From assembly GCA_028565635.1 (NCBI GenBank), contig JAOXYB010020071.1, positions 1-17,666 on the forward strand: a DNA stretch of 17,666 nucleotides, read 5' to 3'. The notes under the pieces were generated by a model that did not search any database, was not told where the DNA came from, and worked only from the letters and a program-made list of their open reading frames with translations. Of this stretch, positions 1-9,861 are shown piece after piece. The position numbers were made by a program, and so were the translations under genes. This DNA is from Phoronis ovalis (Eukaryota; Phoronida; Phoronidae). How positions within the stretch are numbered: position 1 is the stretch's first letter; the number at the start of each line of letters is the position of its first letter.

Positions 1-30
1 TACTCAAGGTATTTTTTGGTGGGGGTGTGC

Positions 31-300
31 AGCCCAGTTGAAAATTTTGGATTTGGATTGTATACTTCTTACTGTACTTTCTTGGATTGCCACCATCAAG
101 AAATTCAAAAATTTGGATTGATACCCACTGCTTACAGCATATAATTTGGATTAATTTTAGGTTTGTATCCATAAAACGATTGTTGGAATTTGGTTTGTGT
201 CAGTCAGATTGCTACTCAAATATTTAAAATTTTTTGGATTGCTACCCTTATATTTCAAAAAATTTGGATTGGGTTTACCGCAAGCTAAAATTTTGGATTG
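31..300 (+). repeat. Degenerate tandem repeat, about 30-bp period, about nine units
   Basis: The pentamer gattg (once gatta) ends at 60, 89, 120, 153, 182, 211, 241, 271 and 300, so spacing is 29-33 bp throughout. Most units have an A/T stretch such as aaaattttggattg before this anchor, and several have tacc or tact after it. The last units (211-300) are the best conserved. On the plus strand the period equals ten codons. Confidence 0.75.
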
Positions 301-1093
301 GGTTCCGCGGCACATCCCCGTATTTAAAAAAGCACGAGTACCCTTGGGCCATTATAGGGGATTTTCTCAAAGCCTGACAAGTTTCCAAAAGCCTGTCCAA
401 CTAGTACTTCTTTTATCTTGATATTGTTAGAAGATGAGGACGTCATTCAAGCAAGACGTGGCTTTCTTGACAGGCTGTTGATGACCAGCAAAAAGCAGCA
501 AATTATTTAATTTAACGTTGTTTTTTGACAGACTTTGAAATTTCGTGTTTGTAAGATTCAAGTACAATTTTCTATCATACCTCTTTATAAAACCGATCAT
601 TCCTATAAAAAAAATGATGAGGTTTATATTGTAAAAATCGAAAACATCATACATGAAGACACGCCTGTGCCACGAGATTAGAGTCACAGCAAGTGTTTCT
701 TTATATGCTTCTGATACCTCTAATATCAGAAGGAACTGCTTTATGGTAGAATAACTTTTCAAGTTACGGTTCACCATGAATTTAGCGTAGATGACAGTGT
801 TTATATAAATTACATTCCTGTCATTTAGGAGTACGTCACATGGAAAAGTGCCAATTAGCATTGTCGAAAGCAGTGTTTAGCTGAATTCTGCATGTGAAAA
901 ATGCTATTAAATTAAGTGTTTAACTATTAATTAATGTGGTAATAACATTTATGATTTATATTTGCTGAATGTGATTTTTATAGGTCAGGTTGATGAGAAA
1001 GTTTGCAAAAATTCTGTTGTAAATAACCAAGAATTGATAAACTACACTGTCCCCTAATTATTTTAGTCAAACAACTATAATTTTAAGACATAC
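301..1093. other. Left flank without a supported gene
   Basis: The next exon of gene B should lie here or beyond position 1, but none can be placed. A 144-codon minus-strand frame (861-427) is open, yet its composition (Ile, Asn, Leu, Phe, Lys) is what AT-rich noise gives. An acceptor-like cag at 882-884 (minus strand) would close the gene after one Ser codon (AG + C, then TAA), which is possible but unproven. Confidence 0.3.
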
Positions 1094-1241
1094 CTGTAAT
1101 CCCATTCACTGATACCCCAGCCATGTTTTTCATTGATAAGGAAAGTACAAAATCTTTCATGAACTTTGGCACATCGAGTTTCTCCAATAAAAAATGTGCG
1201 TGCTTCCACTACTGTGCATACCATGTGGTAGTTAGTGTTAC
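1094..1241 (-). CDS. Gene B exon 8, last exon found
   Basis: The exon encodes NTNYHMVCTVVEARTFFIGE, then RCAKVHERFCTFLINEKHGW and GISEWDY, ending in phase 2 (AG) at a gtatgtc donor. The acceptor is atatattcaag. The donor shows that another exon follows, but I cannot place it convincingly in 1-1093. Confidence 0.75.
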
Positions 1242-4200
1242 CTTGAATATATGAAATATTACAGTGTTGTCTAAACAGTTCACTGAAAACTTGAAGAACT
1301 GTCTCAACCTACTAGACTATCACACAAAAAATTCTGTAAGGTATCGTACGCAATAAAAATATCCGCTTTTTTACATGCGATTGAGATATATCAAGGAGAA
1401 ACTTGAGTCATTACTACTTATACAATTTACTACATTTTTGTTAGCTCAGCATGTCTGATAGGTTCAGTATTTTTTATCTTCTAAAATAACTAAAACAGAA
1501 ATTTACTAACCAGCCACAAAATGGCATTCAAATTGTTTTGGTGGAACACCATCATCTCCCAGTTTGTAAAATTCAAAATCTGTCCAAGACACTGTATCCA
1601 TTTTACCGTCTGGGTGGCAAACATAACCAATAACTAATCTGTAATGCCAAATTATTTTGAAATCAATTTCAACACTCGTCAACACATGATTTCTCAAACT
1701 CCTTTGTATTTCAAGTTACTATTATTACATATTGCTAGACCTCGATCACTACACAGAGGAGCAGAATGTTTCAAGACCAGACAACTTGATGAATGTAGAT
1801 TTGAAAAGCTTGACACTTCTGAATTGTCAACAAGGTGATATGTATGTTCAAGTATACTCTCTGTTACCTACAGTTGTAATCAAAGCTGATAATGCTGCAG
1901 AATATTGAAACTGCAATGGTCCCAACCTTTTTTTAAACATTTATTAATAATTCAAAATAAGATTATTCACAGTATTTACAATTCGGTCAAAACAAATGAT
2001 GGAAGTATCGTTTACTCCTTAAAAACGTAGTTAGCTCCAATTTAGATCCACAGGATTTTGCTGTAGGATGTACCTTATGATTTTTATGAGATGTCATAAA
2101 AAATTAATTAAATTTTGTGCATTGCATACACAAGTCTAAAAATACCACCATAACATAGCATGAATGTTAAAGTTTCAGAAAACATTTATTTTATATGAAA
2201 AAAATGTAATGTGGATTTTTCATGAATTCTTATTTAAACAGTGACGAGGGTCCTACTTAGCCTTAATATATTCTGTTGTACATTAGCTGTAGTGTTAACT
2301 GACAAACAAAAACAGACGGATCCCAACTTCAATACAATAACATTATCATCTATAAAATAGAACAGATACGATAAAGATATGTTTCAGACTTTATAAGAAA
2401 TGATAATGGCGCTCCTGGTGCCTAATTCGGGTTAGGACCATTGAATAGGCCCCTTTCAAGTTGTGAGTGAATTAGGAAATATTTAAAATTGTTAAGAAAA
2501 ATTAGAAATTATTAAGGCATACAATTAAAATTTCAGTATTTGTAAAAGCTTCTTCAGAAATATTCTTTTAGGAAATATTGGCAGTTGATAACGGGTTTTA
2601 GGAGTACAGTATAAGACGTGTCACTGAATCTGTATTAATATGAAATTGTTGTCAGAGTGAGTGAGACTGATAATGCGATTAGCAATGTAGCTGACTGTTT
2701 TAAATATAACTTGTCAATTTAGAAAATGTTACCTTGACATAGTGATGGGAAAACAAATAACACCTAGGCATATGGCAGTTCCATCTTCCACATGTACATA
2801 CTGAATACCATATCGATGGATATCTTTCCAGTCTCGCAGGTTTCCTAAAATATTCAATGCCACAAAGTAAATAAACAACACATGTTATCGGTATTCTAAC
2901 ATAGTCATAAGGTGTACAATTTACTTTAACAGTAGAGAAATTTCTCCATTTTAGAGAAAAGCTTAAGAGAATTTTTTTTATTTTACGTAATGTTATTTTG
3001 AATATGACATGCACCTCTTTTAACTAAATACAAGTGGTAGACCATTTCTTTTTAGCTTGAATTTCAACTCTGAAGATAATGACAAAAATATGAAGAGTAT
3101 AAAAAAGACTGATATTTAAAGTACCTTACCATAGGAATGATCCCTGACACCTTGGCAACAAATCTTTTGCTTCTCAAATCCTTCAATATCAACAAAACCT
3201 GTTATTTCACCAAACTGTTCATAGTGAGTTTGATGAGCTCTACAAAGATAACTCAGATAGCTTGATTGAAAAAGACAAGATTAAACAAGTAACATGAGAC
3301 CTGTGTGCGAATCTCACACTCTTAACATTGGTGGTTTGTAGGGCAATACTGCCGGAGTATACTCATCATAAAAAGCCTTTGCCTTGCAAGTTCTACACAT
3401 CCACATAACTGTTTAAAACGTTTAACAACATGGTTACAAATTACTTTCTTAACGAGTGCCACACCCTTTTAAAACTAAAGATTTATACATCAATTTCACT
3501 TACAATTGTAAAGAATCAAAGTATTCCCTTGTCCACACTTCTCGAGCCATGGATTCACACAGGGCTGTTGCGTTCATATCTGTGTCAAAGTCGAATTGTT
3601 TTGTATAAGCCGTCCAGTCGAGGGAAAATTTTACAGACACTTCTCTACTTGTTTCTACTAATCTAAAAAGGCAAAATATGAACAGTTTAGATATATGAAG
3701 AAGTCCCTAATAATTCACAAATCTTAGTATTAGCACTTCTTACAGAATTATTACAAACTAGGATATATAAAACTCTAAGATTTTTTTATTTTACGTAATG
3801 TCTAAGAGTTTTATATCTCCTAGTTACAAATTAAAGTTACTGTAAGAAAGTGGGACAATATATACAATTTTGTAAACTAAGGGCAGGAAAAAATATGTTG
3901 GTATAATTTTTTTCATAATCCATCACCCTTTGCTTGATATGTAATATTGTATTAAATATCCATAACTTTATAAAAAGTAAGCTTTCTTAGCTGTCATGTC
4001 ATTATTTACTCTGAGTCAGGTTCTAAACAAAATTGCAAAACACTGAATGGATATAGACTATATCTTATACTTACCTCAGTTTACCATTAAAAATTATTTT
4101 CCATTTCTTCATAGACTCCAAAGGAAAGATTTTAAGTCCCCCAGCTGCAAAATGCATTTCTTCTGATGCCTGCAGATAGGTATCAGGTAAGGACGTCATC

Positions 4201-7200
4201 TCCAATAGTCCAATCTCTGGAATCTAATCAGAATACAAACTAAGACAGTTCCAGATCCTTATACAAACTCACAAAATAGAATATGCTGGGGCTTTTGGTC
4301 ATGCACCAACACCAATTCCATGTCTTGTGCAATAGGGTCAATTTTTTGAAATAATTTTTAAATACCATCAAAATTTGAAATTAATATGCTTAAGTTAATA
4401 TGCATATTTTTGACTATCTCTATCAAATACTAGTAATTTTATGCAATGTTTACTCCAAATGAAGGACTTCCTTTTTACCCAGTTTGCAAACAAAATGTAA
4501 AAAATACACTTAAACGTAATTAACATTTAGTAATTTACAATGTTTATATAAAAGACAATTCTTTTTATCACAGATAAATAAGCAGGATGGGAAGCATATC
4601 ATTGTATATTACATTAAACTCATACAAAACACCATGAGTAATCATTCCTGGTTATAGTTACTAATTTTCTACAACAATAATTATATTTATGATTTACTAT
4701 GCATTCAGTTTCTTAAATAAACATATCTCATAGATTGGAGATAATATTTTGAACTGTAACAATTAAATTGAACCTTTTGGTGCTGGGCTAAGGGTATTCC
4801 AGTCACTATTGGATAATGCATTTTAAAACAAGGGTGGCTCCAGAACTATTTAATTTTCATGTTTAAATAAGTGTATAAAGAATCGGAATGATTTTGGCTG
4901 AAGAAAATTCAAATATTAAATTCTGTATTGAGCAACTTTGATAATTCTTTTTGGAAATTTGAAAAATACCAAACAAGAAATTACAAATTAACTGATAGAT
5001 TAACTAATAGATAATCTGGCACTTCTATACTTTGGTCCAAAATGCTTGTGAATGTGTACCCTGTACATGTGCCAGTATGTATCAATGAAATTTTGCATGC
5101 CGCTTTGAATAATCTTAGATCTGCCACTCCTCAAGAGTACAGATTTTTATGGTGTTATTATGCCTACAGAATAAACTAAGTATGTTGTTAGGGTTGTGAG
5201 TGCCCAGTTATTCATATATTTTCAATAGTGTGTATATTATGTTTAGTGTGTGTTTATTCTGTCTTTAGGCCACAGGATCATTGATACAGATTTTGTACAA
5301 TACAAACATAGCTTTCTGTGGTTACAATCTATGATATTTATTAAAGCATATTTCATACCTATGTAACTATAATAGTTGTTTTCTAATTTTGAATGCAAGA
5401 AACAAATACTTTGCTAAAAAAACCTGTGTATCTTTATATGATGACAATAAAGCATTAACTTTTCCAATATTTTGTATTTACAGTATAAATATTAACTGGT
5501 TAAACATTTATGTCTAGAGCTGTATTTATACTGGGTTTTCCAAAGGGTTTGAAGTCAATTAAAAATCCCAGGGCAATACAAGAGGGGACCACTTCCAAAT
5601 ATTGTATATGAGTAGGCTCAGTCCATACCCCAACACTTTCTTCTCTGTAATTTAACAATGTCAGAAGTCTCCACATAAAATCAGTTATTAAATATTTTCA
5701 ACAGTGTATGCCTTTACTTTTAATCTTTAAGCCACAGGGCCATTGAAATTGCAATTCTATAAGACTGAAGTTACACTTATCAGTGATATTTAATACTCTA
5801 GATTCGGTGATATACTTTAAGATTATCGGAACAAATTAATTAATGGGAATGGGAACTTAAAGTAAATTATTGTTTTATTTTCCCATCTGAGTAACGACTT
5901 TTATTGGCAAAAGTTGTCAAATCAAACTCACAACTTCACAATAACACATTATAGAAAAACTGATATTTGCGATTTCTCTTATGATTATTTTTCTTACTGT
6001 TTTAGGATAGTTAAATCCTTAATCTTTAATAAATAATAAAAGAGAGTATAACGGAAATGTTCAACCAGCATTCATGTTATAAAATCAAATATCTGGTTAC
6101 CAGAACTTACTCTAAGAAACAGTATTGTTTGTGTCACATTTTTATGTCTTCTAGCAGTGGCTGCCACTAAATAAACACCATCTTTGTTACCGCCATTGAA
6201 ATAAACAGCATCTACAGCCTGAAAAGGAATAAATCAGTAAATTGAGACGTGTTACCACACGTATAAATTATGAACACATGGCCAAAGATTGCAAGGTGAA
6301 AACTATACTAACATATAAAAAAATATTTATATACAGAACTTCTATGTATAAGGAAAAAAAAACAGAAGTTATTAGCCAATCTATTTAAAGAATTTTTAAT
6401 TTTTTTTATTGAATTTGTTTATAATATGAATGAATAGAAGTCAGCAAAAAGGAATGGAAGATAGGGTTGCACAATGAAATCTATATTTTTATATTTTATT
6501 TAATATGTGATGTAGAGTAATAGAAATGTTTAGTGTAGTGACCTAGGTGGAGCTGGCAATGTAAAGCTGTAGTTTTTATATAAATATATATATAATAATA
6601 TAGAAAATCTCATTTATAATATATATGAAGAGAATCGATAATGTACTCAGGACAGAAATAAGCCCTGTCTGGTTAATAAGCTATAACAATATTTGAAATT
6701 TAGTGAAACAAGAAATAAAACATTTGTATGGTTAAGCTATTGTATATTACAAAAAAAGATATCAGCCGTTACAAGTACAAAACAACCTGTACATCATGCA
6801 ACAGTGCCTCTATTGTGACTTTAGAACTTTAATTAATTATGGGATGTGAATGCATTTTAGTTATGTTGATCAATGTAGACAATTTTTTTTCAGTTGGTTA
6901 AATCAGTTAGAAAAGAAACGAGTACATAAAATAAATTAGAAATGAAAGCAGTATATAAAATGTTGCGGTTAATTTGCACTTGAAGTACATAAAGTCAATT
7001 GAAAAGTCTTTCTTACAGGTACGTGGGAGAAAATACGCTTATAGAAATGGGACTGTATTAAATCACAGTATAATGATATTTAAGGTACTATGAAATTATT
7101 CATAAACAATGATATATACTATACAAATTATTATAAAAATGTATATTACAATATAGTGTATTGTCGGCTTTTAACTTTGTTTATTTGCATGTAATATAAA

Positions 7201-7777
7201 GAGTGTATAATAAATCAAAAACGGAAACATTACACAATGTTGAGGTGACTATTCTTAAAGATAAAAAATAAAATGTACCATCTCAATGTCCGAGTATAAA
7301 TCATTCGTTATTTTAGTATTTTACAGCTATTCACCGAGGTCTGGAGTATTGTTTGCAAAAGCTAGGTTCTATACATTTATTAGGGTAAATGGAGGTAATT
7401 ACAACCCCGATTACACCAGACTAATTTTATAACTATTTAGAAAAAAATATTTTATATATTAATAAATAAAGTTTTTAATTTATTAGAGTGTACTAATTTC
7501 TGACCTTTGCGTGTTCTGCGGGTAAAACTTGAGCCATTTCCATCTGATCAACATTATTCCTTGATTTTACACCATATCCAGCGCCTTCAATCGAATGCTC
7601 CTTTTTCCGTTTATTTTGCAATTTTCTCAGATTGAACAAAACCCAAAATGCTGCATATTTCAAATAGTACCATTTACCTTTCAGTCGGTACACCCCTTTC
7701 ACGGGTGCCGGTTCAGTTGTTAGAAACGCTTTTGCAACCAAATATAGAGGGACAGCGATAAACATATAAGCATACAT
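1094..7777 (-). CDS. Gene B: membrane-anchored protein like the N-terminal region of animal 'putative phosphoenolpyruvate synthase' proteins; 3' end not located, 8 exons
   Basis: The gene is spliced from 7777-7505, 6218-6111, 4223-4075, 3662-3504, 3239-3130, 2844-2733, 1638-1511 and 1241-1094, with consistent phases throughout, giving 395 residues plus an open last codon. Residues 1-18 form one hydrophobic segment, and a basic, Trp/Tyr-rich stretch follows. Recognisable blocks are AVDAVYFNGGN and YLVAATARR (92-115), AAGGLKIFPLESMKKWKI, FDFDTDM, RDHSYG...RDW..IHRYG (262-277), VIGYVCHPDG (306-315), WTDFEFY and HGWGISEWDYR at the end. From memory these match the N-terminal region of animal proteins named putative phosphoenolpyruvate synthase or rifampicin phosphotransferase-like. 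The catalytic PEP/pyruvate-binding and His-swivel domains are not visible here. Function is unknown. The ATG at 7777 has an in-frame TGA six bases upstream. Confidence 0.7.
1511..1638 (-). CDS. Gene B exon 7
   Basis: The exon encodes LVIGYVCHPDGKMDTVSWTD followed by FEFYKLGDDGVPPKQFECHF and VAG. The acceptor is cattacag and the donor is gttagta. Confidence 0.8.
1639..2732 (-). other. Gene B intron 6
   Basis: This intron of about 1.1 kb lies between exons 6 and 7. It is AT-rich with no exon-like frame that fits the phase. A plus-strand frame at 1644-1838 overlaps this region but shows no domain. Nothing else is recognised. Confidence 0.6.
2733..2844 (-). CDS. Gene B exon 6
   Basis: The exon encodes NLRDWKDIHRYGIQYVHVED followed by GTAICLGVICFPITMS. 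The RDW...HRYG block continues the motif of the previous exon. The acceptor is aaatattttag and the donor is gtaacat. Confidence 0.8.
2973..2992 (+). repeat. Exact copy of the foldback element's loop
   Basis: The 20-mer tttttttattttacgtaatg here is identical to 3781-3800. Flanks do not clearly pair, so this may be a decayed relative of the element or chance similarity helped by the T run; the acgtaatg end argues mildly against chance. Confidence 0.4.
3130..3239 (-). CDS. Gene B exon 5
   Basis: The exon encodes AHQTHYEQFGEITGFVDIEG and then KQKICCQGVRDHSYG. The RDHS.G motif is shared with the phosphoenolpyruvate synthase-like family as I recall it. The acceptor is atctttgtag and the donor is gtaaggt. 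Confidence 0.8.
3504..3662 (-). CDS. Gene B exon 4
   Basis: The exon encodes LVETSREVSVKFSLDW and YTKQFDFDTDMNATALCESM, then AREVWTREYFDSLQ. The acceptor is gcctttttag and the donor is gtaagtg. An open frame on the opposite strand (3430-3666) is its shadow. Confidence 0.8.
3734..3852. mobile_element. Foldback (MITE-like) element with arms of about 47-52 bp
   Basis: Left arm 3734-3780 (cacttcttacag...actctaaga) is an imperfect inverted copy of right arm 3801-3852 (tctaagagtt...gtaagaaagtg). The inner 24 bases pair at 22 positions, and the outer ends cacttcttacag and cactttcttacag match with one extra base. The 20-bp loop is tttttttattttacgtaatg. No clear target-site duplication is seen. It sits inside gene B intron 3, about 70 nt upstream of the exon 4 acceptor. 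Confidence 0.55.
4075..4223 (-). CDS. Gene B exon 3
   Basis: The exon encodes IPEIGLLEMTSLPDTYL, then EEMHFAAGGLKIFPLESMKK and WKIIFNGKLR. The AGGL....P...MKKW.I.F.G.LR pattern is the clearest family signature in this gene. The donor is gtaagta. Confidence 0.8.
5205..5284 (+). repeat. Diverged dispersed repeat, copy 1
   Basis: The copy begins cagttattcatatattttc, carries aatagtgtgtat and ends tctttaggccacaggatcattga. The same order of words recurs at 5682-5746 with substitutions and a gap of about 15 bp. Confidence 0.45.
5682..5746 (+). repeat. Diverged dispersed repeat, copy 2
   Basis: The copy begins cagttattaaatattttc, carries aacagtgtatgc and ends tctttaagccacagggccattga, matching copy 1 about 480 bp away in direct orientation. 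It is probably a relic of an interspersed element or a local duplication. Confidence 0.45.
6111..6218 (-). CDS. Gene B exon 2
   Basis: This exon is 108 bp, or 36 codons, phase 0 at both ends. It encodes AVDAVYFNGGNKDG and YLVAATARRHKN, then TQTILFLR. The beta-strand-like pattern suggests the start of the main folded domain. The acceptor is ccttttcag and the donor is gtaagtt. Confidence 0.8.
6219..7504 (-). other. Gene B intron 1, about 1.3 kb
   Basis: This AT-rich intron contains a TA-rich simple tract around 6575-6625 and no supported exon, RNA gene or transposon. Confidence 0.55.
7505..7777 (-). CDS. Gene B exon 1, start codon and membrane anchor
   Basis: The exon starts MYAYMFIAVPLYLVAKAFL, a signal-anchor-like segment, followed by KGKWYYLKYAAFWVLFNL and basic residues. 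An in-frame TGA just upstream supports this ATG. It ends LPAEHAK at AAG/gtcaga, a weaker donor than the gtaagt or gtgagt seen elsewhere, but the phase-0 join to the next exon reads naturally (EHAK-AVDAVYF). Confidence 0.7.
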
Positions 7778-7828
7778 ATCTCAGAATCTCATTTTCCCCC
7801 CCAAAGGGTACCTCTACCTACATATAGT

Positions 7829-8014
7829 TTAGTTCGGAAATTTTGCAGCAATTTTATGTCTTTCTAATTCTTGTAGGCCTACTGGATCCAAAATTGTAAA
7901 CCTCATCACCTGACCCATATCATTGCGCGCGATAAAGAGGTCAGTCTCAATCAATTCCCCGTCTGGTTTGGGCAGCATGGATGGAGTCATATTTATTACC
8001 CTTATCATTATCAT
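7829..8014 (-). CDS. Small ORF upstream of gene B (possible 45-61-residue protein or upstream ORF)
   Basis: The open frame gives up to 61 residues with several possible starts. The third ATG (MTPSMLPKPDGELIETD) lies in the best context, with A at -3. The rest, FIARNDMGQVMRFTILDPV and LQELERHKIAAKFPN, looks like a compact soluble or accessory protein and not random AT-rich translation. Its stop is 51 nt upstream of the gene B ATG on the same strand, so it could be an upstream ORF or first cistron of the same transcript. I do not recognise a family. Its 5' end overlaps the plus-strand small ORF at 7977. Confidence 0.35.
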   Translation of the reverse strand: MIMIRVINMTPSMLPKPDGELIETDLFIARNDMGQVMRFTILDPVGLQELERHKIAAKFPN

Positions 8015-8153
8015 GATAATTTATGGTTGCTATTTTTATATTTTAACTAAAAAGTACGTTTACCCCGACTTTTATCGTTTAAGGTGTCAGATCATAAGAG
8101 ATGTGAAAAGAATATTAAACCGGGAAAATTATGCAAAAAATGGTGGAAAATAA
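7977..8153 (+). CDS. Small ORF, candidate 58-residue single-pass membrane micropeptide
   Basis: ATG at 7977 has a strong animal start context (A at -3, G at +4). The product begins MDGVIFITLIIIMIIYGCYF, a hydrophobic helix of about 20 residues, then has a basic tail with KKYVYPDFYRLRC and IIRDVKRILNRENY before TAA. The layout, one membrane helix and a basic Lys/Arg-rich tail, fits small integral membrane proteins. No family is recognised. The codons upstream in this frame are antisense to the minus-strand small ORF. A spurious frame is possible, since Ile/Leu/Tyr-rich translations are frequent in AT-rich DNA. Confidence 0.35.
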   Translation: MDGVIFITLIIIMIIYGCYFYILTKKYVYPDFYRLRCQIIRDVKRILNRENYAKNGGK

Positions 8154-9727
8154 ATGAAAACGTTCGGCGGGTGGACTGTGGCGACATCTATCGTCAATGT
8201 GAGATGAAATTGCGTTCGGAAGCAATTTGTTGATTCCGACTTTGATGAAAGGTTAACTATTATTGCCTAACCGTTCTAATACAATTTATCTGCTGGATAT
8301 GTTACTACGCAAACTAGGCATTTTACATAGTACATGTACTTTTTTACAAAGCCTAGGCTAAACAGCTTTTACTAGCAACTAAACGTGTTATATATAAATT
8401 TTACAGATGTCAATCTATTGATGTGATGCACAAATATAATATAGGTTTTTTAACAGCATAAATAGAATATAGATTAAAATAGAGAGTACTAACTTTCATT
8501 CTTTGATATGAACACCACAGAAGATGCAATAACTGTTGATCTCAATACAACTGACACTACTTCATGAAAATTACTACCTGATCATTTAAGAAAACACAAA
8601 CAAATAGAATTGTCTACTTACTTTGTTGATACTATTTTTTTTTAACAAATACATATTTTCAGCATATTTTGTCATACAGTCTGTTTAACTGTATGGAAGT
8701 CACATAATCTGTTATATGATGTGTACAAATAAATGACAGGCTTAAAACATATACACGAGAATAATACATGTTTGCAAACAAATTGAGCAACTGAGTATAT
8801 ACAACACATCCACATTCATACATCCCATGAGCCAGATATCAATACTTTTTGACAGTTAGATAACACTGACAGAAAATTGAGCAAATATTTCACCTTTGTA
8901 TTACATCATTAGATAATCTAATAAATTTCATGTTAAATTAAGCCAGCATTTTGCAAACAAAAAACAAGTATTAAATTCATAACATTTACTACATAGTAAC
9001 ATTTAACATACTCATAAACTACCTACAAATACATAATATAAGATTTGTTAATAATGATATATTTTTGAGAAAAATGGCAACAAAAAACACAGTTTACTTT
9101 AAATTTAATATATGGAATATTTATATTAGTTCCCTATGATTATTTCCTATAAATTTTACAAATGTTTTTATTTTTATGCATATGACAAAACAAATGACAC
9201 ACTGTCCCATAGATAAATAACTATAATTAAAAAAAAATCTTTTACAATTGAGTTAGAACACTAGAAACTGTTCACTTAAAAATCAAGTATTCTGTACATA
9301 TATATAAAAAAAATAACATTAGCATGAAACAGATAAGAATGACTAAAAACATAATGGTCACTTAAAAACAGGTTTGCAAAGACTGATTGAGTGGATTACA
9401 AAGTTTGTTCAGGAGTAAAATTTCCAATGTATCACAAAAATGTTACGTAAAAAGCATTGCAGTAAAACACACATCTGCAACTTGCATATTAAATAATTTT
9501 AGTTATTAAAAAAATTGCTTGATTAATTCAATTTTTGAAGAAGAAAAAATTATAATAACTTCCACAAAGTGCACTAAAGTTAAAGATAACTTGAATAATG
9601 GAGACAGATATGACAAATAATAATAACATTTTTCTAAAAATAACACTCGTAATATATAATAATAATATCATGTTTGAATAATAATTTGGAACAATAGTGT
9701 TCACAACCATTTGAGCAATAGCTATTG
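8154..9727. other. Intergenic stretch and probable 3' UTR of gene A
   Basis: The first 100 bp or so after the small plus-strand ORF are richer in CpG (for example cgttcggcgg near 8160) and may be a promoter region for gene B or the small ORFs. The part near 9167-9727 is probably gene A 3' UTR. I see no coding exon or recognisable repeat here; open frames such as 9528-9710 (minus) are Phe/Ile-rich noise. Confidence 0.4.
9167..9172 (-). terminator. Candidate polyadenylation signal of gene A
   Basis: AATAAA on the minus strand is the first canonical hexamer I find downstream of the gene A stop at 9728, implying a 3' UTR of about 560 nt. In DNA this AT-rich, chance matches are common, so support is weak. 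Confidence 0.25.
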
Positions 9728-9861
9728 CTAGGCTGTATCAGACAGAGCTGTCTTAACTGCATGTTCTAAAACAGTCATCCAGTTAAACTTGGCATCATAG
9801 GTAACTGCTGACAAAATCCATCTTCTTTTTGGAGTCCACATCTTGAATGCATTCTTTACAA
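9728..9861 (-). CDS. Gene A exon k, terminal coding exon with stop
   Basis: The exon encodes FVKNAFKMWTPKRRWIL, then KFNWMTVLEHAVKTAL and SDTA before TAG at 9728. The Trp in the last helix is the conserved PH-domain Trp. The acceptor is tgcattacag. The protein stops five residues after the PH helix, so the long C-terminal tail of ECT2 is absent. Confidence 0.85.

Larger units (their letters stand above)
4224..6110 (-). other. Gene B intron 2, about 1.9 kb
   Basis: No exon fitting the gene B phase is visible between exons 2 and 3. The intron holds the diverged repeat pair listed separately and many poly-A/T runs. No transposase-like frame is present. Confidence 0.6.

Noticed and set aside
427-861. 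Minus-strand 144-codon open frame, the longest in the window
   Set aside because: Composition (Ile, Asn, Leu, Phe, Lys, Tyr) is that expected from AT-rich DNA, no domain is recognised, and it cannot be spliced to gene B in frame by a convincing acceptor.
3430-3666. Plus-strand open frame of 78 codons
   Set aside because: It is the antisense shadow of gene B exon 4, whose minus-strand reading has family motifs and correct splice phases.
9528-9710. Minus-strand 60-codon frame downstream of gene A
   Set aside because: It lies in the probable 3' UTR and is a Phe/Ile/Leu-rich translation typical of AT-rich noise.
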